In this document: positions 22,601-30,515 of the stretch, piece after piece | Position numbering within the stretch: position 1 is the stretch's first letter | How the letters are laid out: every line of letters begins with the position of its first letter | Origin: Antedon bifida | Taxonomy: Eukaryota; Echinodermata; Crinoidea; Comatulida; Antedonidae | Assembly: GCA_963402885.1 (NCBI GenBank) | Contig: OY727095.1 | Coordinates: forward strand, 4,717,001 to 4,781,000 | Reading direction: 5' to 3' | Length of the DNA: 64,000 bases | The notes under the pieces: generated by a model | Databases searched by the model: none | The model's input: the letters and a program-made list of their open reading frames with translations, nothing else | Told to the model about the DNA's origin: nothing | Made by a program: the position numbers and the translations under genes

Positions 22601-25062
22601 TTTTTGTTAACATCTTTCATCCACATTAAAAAGTTGGATTAAGCCCTCTGCGGCAGACCCAGCCCCATTGCAGCGCCTACCATGAACGACAAACAGGTTA
22701 ATTGTTATAAATAAATAATAACAGTCTATTGTATTGTACAATAACTGACACATGGAGATTTTCCCAATGAGCTTATATCCACAAAGATATGTTTATCTTT
22801 CTTCCATTGTCATGTATATTGCTTGTTGTTTTTTTAATACTAGTTTTGCTAATATTTTAAATATACCTTCAACTATTACAATTAACAATAATTAATATAT
22901 GTATTATATAACCCAAGCCCTTAATGCTATATAACAATAGCCATAATTTGCAAGAATATGTTTGAAACATGGTTGTAGGTAGGCCTACCATCAAAAAGAC
23001 GAATTCTAATACCAGACAGCGTTAATTCTTAAATACTGTAATGGTACATAGAGGGTAGTGCACTCGGGGAAACACTGGTTGGTTTGCAAACAACCAGTCA
23101 TTAGAACTCAGGCATCTTTCAAAAGAGTAGGAGGTTGCCTCAGTGTACTGAACCATCTCAGTCTCTGTCGTTCATGGTAGACACTGCACTGCGGCTGTAG
23201 TGGGTTCGTAGAGGACCTAGTTCAAATTTCCTTGATTTTCAGTATTTATTTTTTTTCTAATTCTAAATTTAGGCATATTGACATTTGAAACTGTTATACA
23301 TTGTTGTTGACAATTCTCCTCTTCCTCCATTTCAAATAAACAGATCAACGAAGATTTCAAATTAAATTTATTGAATTTACAAATTATACACTCATTTGTA
23401 TTGCTCTTTAATAACTTTATACTTAACTTACAACAAACACTTTTAACTTGACCTGTAATTCTAGATGTCACCTTTTGGTTGTGCATCCATTCATTAGTAT
23501 TAAAATAACAAATATTAGAGTGTCTTTAATATTAGGTGATGAATTACTTTATTTATTTTCCTGTAAATCTAAAAATATAATTAGATTGGTTTGTGCGATG
23601 AATATTAGTAAATAATATTAATATGGTTTATAAACTCACAAATCCACAAAATGAATAAGACTATTTTTATGAGAAAATCTTAAGAGTAGGCCAGGAGTTG
23701 AACCCGGTACTTTGGAATTAGTAAGCAAGCACCAAGCTACAGTGCCATTATTTTTTTCTAAAACAGTGTATTCATACATATATTATATTATTCATTCATA
23801 TTCACTTCATTAGTGATCTGCATTACAGGTGCTTATAGTTTGTTACACAAAGCGTCACACTTCAACGTCACACAACGTACATCCCGCAACAGCTGCGTAC
23901 TTGAAATCACCATCCAAATTCACAAACTTGAAACTAAACGAAATGATGGCGTATTAATAATTCTGTTATATCCATTTTATATATCCAATAATACCTTGAT
24001 GCATTTGGATATTATATTAATCACACAAAAATAGCTATTTGCATATTTACTAGTGTATTATTTGCCATATGTGTTGAGAATATAAAATTCAAAAGAATAG
24101 ATTTTTGATATTATTTGTCTTTTGTATGCTGTAACCAATAACAAATATTTATTACAATAGAGATGAATTTCCCAACAATTACTTTAAATTATTTTATAAA
24201 CGATGAATAGAATAAATTTATATTATATAAATAAATAACATTACATTTATTTCACTGTTTGAAAGACTGTAAACACCTACAGTTATCTTATGGGTAAAAT
24301 ATATTGATTACAGGAATACGTACTATATTCAAAATATCAATTACTGTATATACAGTATAAAGCTCTGTCTACACTATCAAACTTTATGTGACAAAAAAAA
24401 TATGATGTGCCTATATGGACATGATGATGTCATGTCACTACCATATTTGGGCATATCACTACCATATTTGGGCAATAGCCACTTAAATCCATTCATCAAT
24501 ACAAAAGCATGTTGCCTGCGACAGCACTTGCTGTCTCAGAAATTACATCATTTATTATCTTACAATACAAATTTACACTTTCATTTAAAGACCACATTTT
24601 GGACCAATATTTAGCCTGTTTCATTACATTACTATTAAATAAATTCATCTGGTTCCGAATATAATTAACTGGAAAATTATTACTTTTATGTTAAACCAAA
24701 AAATACATACACAATTGGTATAAATACCTTTAGTAATGTTTTGTTGACACGTGTCATCTTCTTCAAACTACTGTTTGGAACGGTCTGTACAGTCTGTATT
24801 GACCACTCCAAATTGACAGTATGTCAACGAAATGTTTCATTACAGTTTTAATCAGATAGTAACTTTGTCATATAGCGAAGTAAAGTGATATGTAATTGAA
24901 ACTTGACATTAATACCATTTTGGCTTCCCATAGGACTACCAGAAGAAATTTACTAGAACGCTCATAGAGATATCAAAGCAGAGGGAGGAACAGCTAATAA
25001 TAGAACGTCGTTGGAATGAAAGTTGGGAACAATCTGTCAAAAAAGTCAAAGATTTGTATTGA
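1432..25062 (+). CDS. CCDC180: CCDC180-like coiled-coil protein, C-terminal part (11 exons, 5' end outside window)
   Basis: Joined exons: 1432-1682, 2059-2111, 3533-3701, 12115-12192, 14276-14342, 15853-15997, 17729-17889, 18456-18593, 22005-22116, 22260-22492, 24934-25062. All have AG/GT borders, and codon phases match across every junction, giving 511 residues and a TGA stop. Local residues 1-157 are a Ser/Lys/Gln-rich, probably disordered linker. Residues about 160-385 resemble the DUF4456 region of CCDC180: YYRQKGLRPPTRP, QADNYHNHCLQEFRGQL and LRPTLGHPHQ are the clearest blocks. The rest is charged, helical and coiled-coil-like. CCDC180 relatives are large proteins linked to cilia/flagella; their molecular role is poorly known. 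The N-terminal DUF4455-type half is upstream of the window. No catalytic motif or membrane segment is seen. Introns run from 143 bp to 8.4 kb, and the ninth intron listed as 18594-22004 holds an antisense GPCR gene. The assignment rests on remembered family sequence, not a search. Confidence 0.8.
1719..1866. mobile_element. family D MITE-like element, copy 1
   Basis: Ends TACAGTAGAATCCCCT and its near inverse AGGGGCTCTACAGTA. Inside are GGGGACAC and GACACCCCTATTAAGGGG. It lies 37 bp after the first CCDC180-like exon. Related copies are at 13808-14020 and 26467-26626. Confidence 0.7.
2059..2111 (+). CDS. CCDC180: CCDC180-like, short exon
   Basis: A 53-bp exon after TTAATTAG, with donor GTATGT at 2112. 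Taking two bases from the previous exon gives SSQRIKARLDSGQDEDQKG. It leaves one base over, which matches the entry phase of the exon at 3533. The phase agreement on both sides is the main support. Confidence 0.7.
3318..3511 (+). mobile_element. tRNA-headed SINE
   Basis: Pol III A-box-like TAGCTTGGCAG at 3325 and B-box GGTTCAAATCC at 3364-3374, then an unrelated body and an A/T-rich tail. It ends about 20 bp before an exon at 3533. Confidence 0.65.
3533..3701 (+). CDS. CCDC180: CCDC180-like, Ser/Lys-rich linker exon
   Basis: Acceptor TTTTTCTGTAG ends at 3532, donor GTAAGT at 3702. It encodes a polar, low-complexity segment (FPKPPGTQSSLVDDSKSK and onward) that is probably disordered. A tRNA-headed SINE ends about 20 bp before this exon, so the acceptor region abuts repeat sequence. 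Confidence 0.75.
4185..4312 (-). mobile_element. tRNA-headed SINE fragment
   Basis: On the minus strand a B-box GGTTCGATTTC is read at 4271-4261. The body with CACACGTTTGCCTCTATTC (minus strand) resembles SINE bodies seen in marine deuterostomes. The A box is weak. Confidence 0.4.
5955..6115 (+). mobile_element. tRNA-headed SINE
   Basis: A-box TAGCTTGGTGGTTAACG from 5964 and B-box GGTTCAATCC at 6004-6013, spaced as in a tRNA. The body ends near an A/T-rich tail at about 6115. No acceptor stem pairing, so this is not a tRNA gene. Confidence 0.7.
7316..7433. mobile_element. family A MITE, copy 1
   Basis: Left end degraded; right end GATAGTGTAGACAGAGCTT. Interior has ATATGGTAGTAATATGACAT and the CATGTCCATATATGGGCACA core shared by the family. 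Confidence 0.85.
9130..9310. repeat. A-rich degenerate tandem repeat
   Basis: Repeated GTACAGATAAAAAAAAA-type units. It gives a 122-residue Phe/Tyr-rich minus-strand frame that is repeat translation, not a gene. Confidence 0.75.
10037..10197. mobile_element. family A MITE, copy 2 (most complete)
   Basis: Inverted ends AAGCTCTGTCTAC and GTAGACAGAGCTT, with further pairing of CTATCAAACT/AGTTTGATAG. A TA follows the right end. The interior carries two copies of ACCATATTTGGGCA. Confidence 0.9.
10905..11190 (-). mobile_element. possible tRNA-headed SINE
   Basis: On the minus strand GTGGTCTAGCGGTTAAAAC (from 11183) is a good A box. The B box is degenerate. The body extends to about 10905 with no match to the other SINEs here. 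Confidence 0.4.
12115..12192 (+). CDS. CCDC180: CCDC180-like, exon opening the DUF4456-type region
   Basis: A 78-bp exon after an 8.4-kb intron, with a T-rich tract and TTAG before it and donor GTAAGT at 12193. It encodes HQRNKNPTLKFDPKYYIFG and continues to GEKPEREV. The frame matches both neighbours. Confidence 0.75.
12241..12303 (-). mobile_element. LINE 3'-end fragment (diverged)
   Basis: Shares ACTGAGGAGAGAC and the CCAACTC spacing with the insertion at 43399-43633, read on the minus strand. Only about 60 bp is recognisable. Confidence 0.4.
12926..13103. mobile_element. 178-bp near-perfect palindrome (foldback element)
   Basis: Arms of roughly 80-90 bp. Left TTTGCGTTACACCACGTATA pairs with the inverse of the right TATATGTGATGCACCGCAAA. 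AGAACTGTTGAG pairs with CTCAACAGTTC, and GATCGTCCTCAGGA with TCCTGAGGACGATC. The loop is about 15 bp near 13000. Confidence 0.85.
13808..14020. mobile_element. family D MITE-like element, copy 2 (diverged)
   Basis: Shares TTTAGGGGACAC, the GTGACCTCTAATAAATGGTC block and a 3' end reading AGAGGGTTATACTGTA. More diverged than the other two copies. Confidence 0.55.
14276..14342 (+). CDS. CCDC180: CCDC180-like exon
   Basis: A 67-bp exon, acceptor ATTAG, donor GTAAGT at 14343. It completes a split Val codon and encodes HFLATIRRILQESLDGLLTT followed by AD, an amphipathic helix typical of the start of the DUF4456 block. It ends in phase 0. Confidence 0.75.
14343..15852. other. CCDC180-like intron, 1.5 kb
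   Basis: Contains the 167-bp MITE at 14836-15002; otherwise unassigned AT-rich sequence. Confidence 0.65.
14836..15002. mobile_element. 167-bp MITE with CAACTCAGACAG ends
   Basis: Left GGCAACTCAGACAG, right CTGTCTGAGTTGGCC. The interior is comparatively GC-rich, with GACGAGTC/GACTCGTC inverted words. A single copy in the window. Confidence 0.8.
15853..15997 (+). CDS. CCDC180: CCDC180-like exon, core of DUF4456-type region
   Basis: Acceptor TTTCAG ends at 15852, donor GTAAGA at 15998. It encodes MYYRQKGLRPPTRPQAIHET and then the helix with LCADMIVSKLQSYYTQADNY and HNHCLQ. This is the most family-diagnostic exon. The ATG at its first codon is internal, not a start. Confidence 0.85.
15998..17728. 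other. CCDC180-like intron, 1.7 kb
   Basis: Contains the short inverted-repeat element at 16064-16233. A 118-codon minus-strand frame at 17051-17407 has no recognisable motif and is probably chance. Confidence 0.6.
16064..16233. mobile_element. short relative of the 456-1278 element
   Basis: Left GGTCAGATTTATCAAACTTA; right end inverse AGCCAGATTTGTTAA. Internally TTAAGT/ACTTAA words repeat as in the longer element. Located 66 bp after a CCDC180-like exon. Confidence 0.5.
17729..17889 (+). CDS. CCDC180: CCDC180-like exon
   Basis: Acceptor CTTTTAAG ends at 17728, donor GTTAGT at 17890. It completes a split Glu codon, then FRGQLERAEKNTSNVPALII and a long charged helix ending SLQRWEKQR. It ends in phase 0. 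Confidence 0.8.
18456..18593 (+). CDS. CCDC180: CCDC180-like exon
   Basis: Acceptor TTTTTAG, donor GTATAT at 18594. It encodes 46 residues including LLRPTLGHPHQASKLAELCE, a conserved block in the family, then a charged helix. Phase 0 at both ends. Confidence 0.8.
18835..18946 (+). pseudogene. 5S rRNA-derived sequence (pseudogene or head of a 5S-type SINE)
   Basis: Closely follows eukaryotic 5S rRNA: a TACCACGTTGAA block at 18846, GGTTCTCGTC, GATCACC, AAGTTAAGCAACAT, GGCCCGGTTAG, then GAATACCGGTGCTGTA. Small deletions and substitutions in the C-box and 3' stem make it unlikely to be a working 5S gene. Unrelated sequence follows directly to about 19150, which could be the body of a 5S-headed SINE. 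It lies in a CCDC180-like intron, 320 bp from the GPCR gene's 3' end. Confidence 0.8.
19267..20148 (-). CDS. Class A (rhodopsin-like) G protein-coupled receptor, single exon, melanocortin/cannabinoid/lysolipid-like features
   Basis: An intact 293-residue receptor on the minus strand, ATG at 20146-20148. Seven hydrophobic segments are visible (about 20-41, 50-71, 82-106, 126-146, 150-173, 198-222, 234-255). Landmarks: N4 in an N-glycosylation sequon; N31 in TM1; D59 in TM2 (LTMTD); DRG at 107-109 where DRY is usual; CFSPP at 212-216 where CWxP is usual; NPMIY at 249-253. The cysteine that normally starts TM3 is replaced (R83 by counting back from R108). TM4 has no usual Trp, the loop between TM4 and TM5 is only a few residues, and TM5 lacks a clear central Pro. 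These losses are typical of melanocortin, cannabinoid and lysophospholipid receptors, but the ligand cannot be named. The gene lies antisense in a CCDC180-like intron; absence of introns suggests retroposition or a lineage-expanded family. It acts at the plasma membrane, presumably through G proteins. Confidence 0.85.
   Translation of the reverse strand: MTDNSSTEESVHIGNYRIFTAPLSAFIAIENIIVVVIIGCTRRLWKKQNIFIVSLTMTDVLANLFLFLHFTVEYNSLNVLHSRVSILTLYCALCNTSILTLAAVAVDRGIAIVWAPFNYDVIVTIKRCIIICILNGLIPVTIFILVDETYMTIVFPIIYFVSLSLITFVYCKIYWSLNRQNPLVLQQNKNELDRSKKLLKTFLILILVFFTCFSPPAIYLALYTCGLTEYNGDFANVGIIIGNMNALLNPMIYWWRLKDFRSVVSQCTTRCRGTLENTVHSSNSVSPVMSSET
20315..20400. repeat. short degenerate tandem repeat upstream of the GPCR
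   Basis: About four units of GTTGTTTTGAACGT-type sequence, about 170-250 bp upstream of the GPCR start codon. Could lie in its 5' region. Confidence 0.5.
21003..21131. mobile_element. family A MITE, copy 3
   Basis: Left GATAGTGTAGACAGAACTC is in inverted order relative to a full copy, suggesting rearrangement; right end GATAGTGTATACAGAGCTT. It lies in the CCDC180-like intron upstream of the antisense GPCR. Confidence 0.8.
22005..22116 (+). CDS. CCDC180: CCDC180-like exon
   Basis: Acceptor CCAATTAG, donor GTAAGT at 22117. A second GTAAGC lies 4 bp further on, but only the first keeps the frame with the next exon. It encodes TCAFDLGSDFISKLATVSEQ and a leucine-rich helix (LLLFDKLLTVDDIL). Confidence 0.8.
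22260..22492 (+). CDS. CCDC180: CCDC180-like exon, acidic/basic tail region
   Basis: A 143-bp intron precedes this exon (acceptor TTTTTGTAG). The donor is GTAGAT at 22493. It encodes 78 residues: a Lys-rich start (RVEKKKLKTSTLIRRKQAD), an acidic patch (LEDDEYEPL) and a Thr/Asp-rich end. Phase 0 at the 3' border. Confidence 0.8.
22643..23216. mobile_element. 574-bp element bounded by inverted repeats of about 50 bp
   Basis: 22643-22692 (CCCTCTGCGGCAGACCCAGC and on through CTACCATGAACGACA) is the inverse of 23166-23216 (TGTCGTTCATGGTAGACACT and on to GTAGAGGAC), with mismatches. The interior is AT-rich and has no coding frame. In the intron before the last CCDC180-like exon. Confidence 0.6.
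23690..23747 (-). mobile_element. tRNA-headed SINE head
   Basis: On the minus strand A-box TAGCTTGGTGC (23739-23729) and B-box GGTTCAACTCC (23704-23694). It resembles the element at 5955-6115 in the shared ATTCCAA stretch between the boxes. Confidence 0.55.
24360..24473. mobile_element. family A MITE, copy 4 (right end truncated)
   Basis: Begins AAGCTCTGTCTACACTATCA preceded by TA; ends after the second ACCATATTTGGGCA without its right inverted repeat. Confidence 0.85.
24934..25062 (+). CDS. CCDC180: CCDC180-like terminal coding exon
   Basis: Acceptor TTCCCATAG ends at 24933. It encodes 42 residues of charged helix (DYQKKFTRTLIEISKQREEQ and onward), ending VKDLY and a TGA at 25060-25062. 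No larger open frame continues, so this is the C-terminus. Confidence 0.8.
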   Translation, partial: DYQKKFTRTLIEISKQREEQLIIERRWNESWEQSVKKVKDLY

Positions 25063-25290
25063 AAAATAACTTCATAATACTAAAAAAAAATAATTACCCT
25101 TCATGTAACACCGTTCACCCAAGCCACGAAAGTTTTGAACATTTTTTTAATCCATGGCACAATACTAGATAACACGATAGGTTTTGTTTCTCCAGAGAGA
25201 ACTTTTAATGTGCGACAGCTGACAACCTAGGAATAATTAGGTTGTACTAATTTATTGTGCGCATGCAGGCAAGCTGGTACGTACTTCCTT

Positions 25291-25462
25291 GCCGTGGCGT
25301 AACACAGAGGCCTGAAACCCCTGATTTTTTAGGGACGATAAGTGGCTCCCGAATGGTAGAGGCCTTGGATGTTTTTAGCCTTTTCAACATTTTTAATGCC
25401 TTCCTTTAATGCCAGGGGCCCCTATGAGCTCGGGGCCCTGAGTTTAGCCAGTGAGTGTTCAC
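25291..25462 (+). mobile_element. family C element, copy 1
   Basis: Starts GCCGTGGCGTAAC. Shares AGAGGCCTGA, GAGGCCTTGGATGTTTTTAG, TTTTTAATGCCT, GGGGCCCTGAGTTTAGCCAG with the inverse of copy 2. Right end truncated. Inside the probable 3' UTR or just past the CCDC180-like gene. Confidence 0.75.
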
Positions 25463-25929
25463 CACTGTATACTTGTCAGAGTTTTGTTGGTTTTCTTGTC
25501 CAGGCAACGACCTATGAACTATTAATTGGCATGAACTAACTTATCTTGTCGCAAATTAAAAGCTCCTTACAATTATCAGGCAAACAACAGTGTCATAACT
25601 TAACCTATGACCCTATAGCAGATTGTGATTTTTTTAAACACATATAATATCAAAATCTGCAATAGCTCCCTGTATGTAGTAGTACAAAAAAGCCTACGTA
25701 AAAATATAATTTTTTTAGGACTGTGCTATTTTTAGAATAGCATTAGAGTTCAGTCCCTGGTAAGCTAAAAACCTATGCCACTAAGTTTGAGAATGTTGTT
25801 ATTTAAAAAAATACCAATTCATTCAATATCCATTAAATTGCGAATCTTAACACATAGTTGTTTTTTTTTATATAAATAACGTAATAATATATAATACTGT
25901 TTTGAAATAGTAAGAATGAATTTACACTT

Positions 25930-25935
25930 AATAAA
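25930..25935 (+). terminator. possible polyadenylation signal of the CCDC180-like gene
   Basis: A canonical AATAAA about 870 bp after the stop codon, in very AT-rich sequence where such hexamers are common by chance. If used, the 3' UTR would contain the family C element at 25291-25462. Confidence 0.3.
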
Positions 25936-26257
25936 CTGTTAATAGTTCTAATTTAAATATTGTAAATATTATTGTTACATTATTTGTGGTGCCTTATTCA
26001 ACTATTGTAATTATTCAGTCCATTTAAAGTTGTCTAATATTCCATTAAATATAATATTGTCAATAATAACTGTGTTCATTTTTATTTTTGTTTGTCTATT
26101 TATTTTTAATTTTTTTTTATTTACCTTGTATTGTTTTTTAAAATAATTCTCACAAATTCATAATAGCAGTTAATTTAGTCATTTTGTCATATGTTCATAT
26201 TATTAATACAGTATGTTCATTTTGTTGTCAAAGGCTGTCATATCATTACTAATATAT

Positions 26258-26387
26258 AAGCTCTGTCTACACTATCAAACTTTATGTGACAAAAAAATGT
26301 GATGTGCCCATATATGATGTCATTTCACTACCATATATGGGCATATCACCACCATATTTAGGCACATCACACTTTTTTTGTCAAACT
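26258..26387. mobile_element. family A MITE, copy 5
   Basis: Begins AAGCTCTGTCTACACTATCA; stops at TTTTTGTCAAACTA, lacking the outermost right end. Intergenic, after the CCDC180-like gene. Confidence 0.85.
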
Positions 26388-26466
26388 AAGATACAGTTAC
26401 TTGTTTAGTTAGCCGTTCTTATTATTAAAAACATCAGGCCGTTATTGACTGGTTTCAGTTGACATA

Positions 26467-26626
26467 TGCAGTAACCTCTCCTTTGTGACACCCCTATCCA
26501 GGGGACACCCCCATTAAAGGGCCACCTGCCGGTCAAACAAATGACAAGCGTCGATTATGTTTCAACACATGGTCAACCTCTATTCATGGGACACACCCCT
26601 ATTAAGGGGACACTGCACACGGACTC
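26467..26626. mobile_element. family D MITE-like element, copy 3
   Basis: Contains GACACCCCTATCCAGGGGAC, then CACCCCTATTAAGGGGACAC near its right end. The end sequences are shortened relative to copy 1. Confidence 0.65.
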
Positions 26627-27169
26627 TAGGCATTCCTTATTTAAATTTATTATTCATAATTATGATTTTATTCATGATTGGGTTATTACGTCACCGTAAC
26701 ACGTCATCATCATGATCTTATTCTTACAGTTACTAACTTACATTGATATTTTCCTCAATATGTCTGATTACAATTTATAATATCCATAATCACGTGTCAT
26801 GAACTACTTATTCAGAAATTACCTGATCGTGGCTATTATAAACATAAAAAAGTGTTACGGTACACTAATATATTGTTTGCATTTATGTTTATGACCGAGG
26901 GAGAATTGGACAAGACGTCATTATAGCTACAGGGAAAGGAATGATTGTTGTTACACGTGCAGACAAGAATAACGACGTATCCTGTAACACATCTTCCAAG
27001 AAGCAAATTAATGCACATTACACAGTTCACACTAATCATTGCACGAGTAAATGAATGTATTGCGTCGACGTGATAACGTATCCGGGAAGATTCAAGGGTA
27101 TGGGAAGATTGAGAAGGCACGTTTCCATTTCATATCTATCGTTTTTCCCTTTCACTTCTATTTCATCCT

Positions 27170-28040
27170 TTCCGATATATGGAGTTCCCTTTCCATCTAT
27201 CACCTTCTCCCTTCCCATGTGCCGCCCCTTTCCGTCTATCGCGTTCCCCTTTCCATCTATCACATTCTCCAATTCCCATGTGTCGTCCCTGTTCGTCTAT
27301 CGCGTTCCCCTTTCCCATCTATCGCGTTCCCCTTTCCCATCTATCGCGTTCCAATTTCCGTCTATGGCGTTCACCTTTCCCGTCTATCGAGCTAGTTCCC
27401 CTTTCCATCTATCACATTCTCCTATTCCCATGTGTCGCCCCTTTCCGTCTATCGCGTTCCCCTTTCCCATCTATCGCGTTCCCATTTCCCATCTATCGCG
27501 TTCCCATTTCCGTCTATGGCGTTCACCTTTCCCGTCTATCGAGTTCTCCTTTCCCATGCGTCGCCCCTTTCCCATCTATCGCGTTCCCCTTTCCATCTAT
27601 CACGTTTCCCATGTGTCGCCCCTTTCCGCCTATCGCGTTCCCATTTCCATCTATCTATCACGTTCCCCTTTCCATCTATCACGTTCTCCTTTCCATCTAT
27701 CACGTTCTCCTTTCCATCTATCACGTTCTCCTTTCCCATGTGTCGCCCCTTTCCATCTATCGCGTTCCCCTTTCCATCTATCGCGTTCCCCTTTCCATCT
27801 ATCGCGTTCCCCTTTCCATCTATCACGTTCGCCTTTCCCATCTATTACGTTCGCCTTTCCCATCTATCGCGTTCCTTTTCCCATCTATCGCGTTCCCCTT
27901 TCCCATCTATCGCGTTCCCCTTTCCCGTCTATCGAGTTCCCTGTCACTTTCTTCTTTTCAATCTGGCTGTACTGATGTATATCGCGTTCTCTTTTTCAAA
28001 TCGCGTAATCCTTTTCCAATCTATCGCGTTCCTCTTTTTT
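27170..28040. repeat. minisatellite, about 21-23-bp unit, roughly 35-40 copies
   Basis: Units like CCTTTCCATCTATCGCGTTC, with an interspersed variant containing CATGTGTCGCCCCTTTCC. Open in several frames on both strands (up to 306 codons) because the unit has few stops; the proteins would be meaningless repeats. GC-rich against an AT-rich background. Confidence 0.95.
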
Positions 28041-28349
28041 TTTAAGTGAGTGAGTTTAATGAGTAGATTTTTCAGTTCAGTATGTCAGTATTGTCGTCAT
28101 ATTTAAACCTATAAAATTCAAATTTGTAAACCCGATTATTGATTATAATTAAAACTATATAACACTCACCACCATCTCGAACACGTTCTCTAAAGGGAAA
28201 TATAAATTATATTCTGTTATTATATTATTTTCCATTTATTAATAATAATAATAAATTCTTGACGAGGTTTAATGATTTTATATATCGCGTAAATTATTGT
28301 TCAGCAATTATCCACTCCCTGATTGGACACTCGTCATACACGTCTTTAT

Positions 28350-28376
28350 CAGGGAAGAGTTAAAAACTCTTCCCTG
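28350..28376. other. perfect 12-bp inverted repeat with 3-base loop
   Basis: CAGGGAAGAGTT, AAA, AACTCTTCCCTG. It could form a hairpin in DNA or RNA. No T-run or gene context gives it a role. Confidence 0.7.
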
Positions 28377-28422
28377 TCTTTATCAAGTGAATCTTACTCG
28401 TCTTGATGTCGTCACTTGTTCT

Positions 28423-28616
28423 CAGCGGCGTAACGGCTGTGAGCGCTCACTGGCTAAACCCCTCACTGGCTAAACCCAGGGCCCCCGGATCTTATGGTGG
28501 CCCCTGAGGCATTAAAATATGTCGAAAAAGGCTAAAAACACCCGAGGCCTCCAGCGTTGGAGGGCCACTTGGGGTTCATAAGCCAGGAGCCTCTCAGGCC
28601 TCTCTTTACGCCGCTG
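28423..28616 (-). mobile_element. family C element, copy 2
   Basis: Opposite orientation to copy 1. Ends CAGCGGCGTAACG and TTTACGCCGCTG form terminal inverted repeats, so this is a complete copy of 194 bp. Notably GC-rich for this window. Confidence 0.75.
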
Positions 28617-29344
28617 CTTGTTGTCCATTGCCATGCCTCCTATCACCTTCAGTAATAGGGCAAGGCTTATGTTCTTTCTTCCCCATACTCCACTCATAAT
28701 ACGGATGTTTAAACAAGAAACATTACCCTACGTTTTTCGTGTAATGTTCTCTTTTTTACAGGTGATTGTCCGCTTTAATGTAATTATCACATGAATAATG
28801 ATGATGCTCATTAATTACGTCACCAATGCATTCGTGAAGCTTCTGGCGCCTGCGTAAAACATGAAGTATGTTCTTATATTATCCGAATGCCACTTGTCCT
28901 GATGAGTTGTGAACTGCCGTTTTAAAAACAACTTAACATAGACCTACATTCACACGATTTTAAACAACCAACGTCACACGCGCATTTTATCATCGTCAGA
29001 AATAAAACTTATAGGAATTATGTGGTTTCCTGTGGGTCTTTTTTCATTTTATGAACGTTTAACTTCTAAATATGGCCACGAGTTATTGCAAAATTATAAC
29101 GTGTTAAATACCCAGAGCTATCGTAAAATAAAATCGAAAAATTGAAATTATTTATACATGTTCTTTTCAATTTTAATGGTACGAATAACCGAGGGATTTT
29201 CGAGTTATCTCTATGCGGCCTAAGGCAAACTGTATCTTACTACTTCCATTTTAATTTAATGTTTAAACAAATCATTTAACATAACACGCGTAATTCTTGC
29301 GGGTATGTCTGAATTTGATATTCTCTGTCTATCTAATCTATTCT

Positions 29345-30515
29345 CTGTCAGAAATCAGAAAGAGAATGCATGATACACGTACTGTTTTATCAGAAAGAGA
29401 ACGATAATACACATACTGTTTATCAGAAAGAAAATGCATGATACACGTACTGTTTATCAGAAAGAGAACGTATGATACACGTACTGTTTATCAGAATGAG
29501 AATGTATAATACACGTACTGTTTATCAGAAAGAGAATGTATAATACACGCACTGTTTATCAGAAAGAGAATGTATGATACACGTACTGTTTATCAGAAAG
29601 AGAATTTATAATACACGCACTGTTTATCAGAAAGAGAATGTATGATACACGTACTGTTTATCAGAAAGAGAATGCATGATACACGTAGTTGTTCATCTAA
29701 AAGACTTCATCAGAAAGAGAATGTATGATACACATAGTTCAAAGAGTTCATAAAAAGAATGTAAAATTAACGTATAGTTGTTCATCAGAAGGAGAATGTA
29801 TAATACATCTAGATGTTCATCAGAAAGACTTCATCAGAAAGAGAATGTATGAAATATACATAGTTGTTCATCAGAAAGACTTCATCAGAAGGAGAATGTA
29901 TGATCACTTCGTTGTTCATCAGAAAGACCTCATCACGAGAATGTATGATACACGTAGTTGTTTATCGGAAAGACTTCATCAGAAAAAGAATGTATTATGC
30001 ACGTAGTTGTTCATCAGAAAGACTTTATCAGAAAAATAATGTATGATCACTTGGCTGTTCATCAGACAGACCTCATCACGAGAATGTATGATACACATAG
30101 TTGTTCATCAGAAAGACCTCATCACGAGAATGTATGATACACGTAGTTGTTCATCAGAAAAGCTTCATCAGAAAGAGAATGTATGAAATATGCATAGCTG
30201 TTTCAGCATAAAGAGTTCATCAGGAGAATGTATAATGTATGTAGTTGTTCATCAGAAAGAGAATGTATGAAATATACATAGGAGGCCTAGCTGTTCAACA
30301 GCAAGACTTCATCAGAAAGAAAATGTATGATACATGTAGTTGTTCATCAGAAAGAGTTCATAAGGAGAATGTAAGATTAACGTATAGTTGTTCATCAGAA
30401 AGTGAATGTATGAAATATACATAGCTGTTTCAATATAAAGAGTTCATCAGAAGGAGAATGATGCACGTAATGTTCATCATGATTTATAATCCTGAAAGAG
30501 GTCATGAAGGTATGA
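29345..30515. repeat. two-part tandem repeat (34-bp units, then about 49-bp units)
   Basis: From 29345 to about 29690: units of TATCAGAAAGAGAATGTATG with ATACACGTACTGTT. From 29690 to 30515: longer units adding GTTGTTCATCAGAAAGACTTC. The shared AGAAAGAGAATGTATGATAC core shows one arose from the other. Confidence 0.93.

Larger units (their letters stand above)
25463..27169. other. intergenic, after the CCDC180-like gene
   Basis: Very AT-rich up to 26250, then family A and D copies. Nothing else recognised up to the minisatellite at 27170. Confidence 0.6.

Noticed and set aside
27055-27975. 306-codon open frame and companions in other frames
   Set aside because: Translation of the 21-23-bp minisatellite; open in several frames on both strands and without any non-repeat sequence.
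29345-30515. CRISPR-like array
   Set aside because: Units are contiguous with no unique spacers and the organism is an animal; it is an ordinary tandem repeat.
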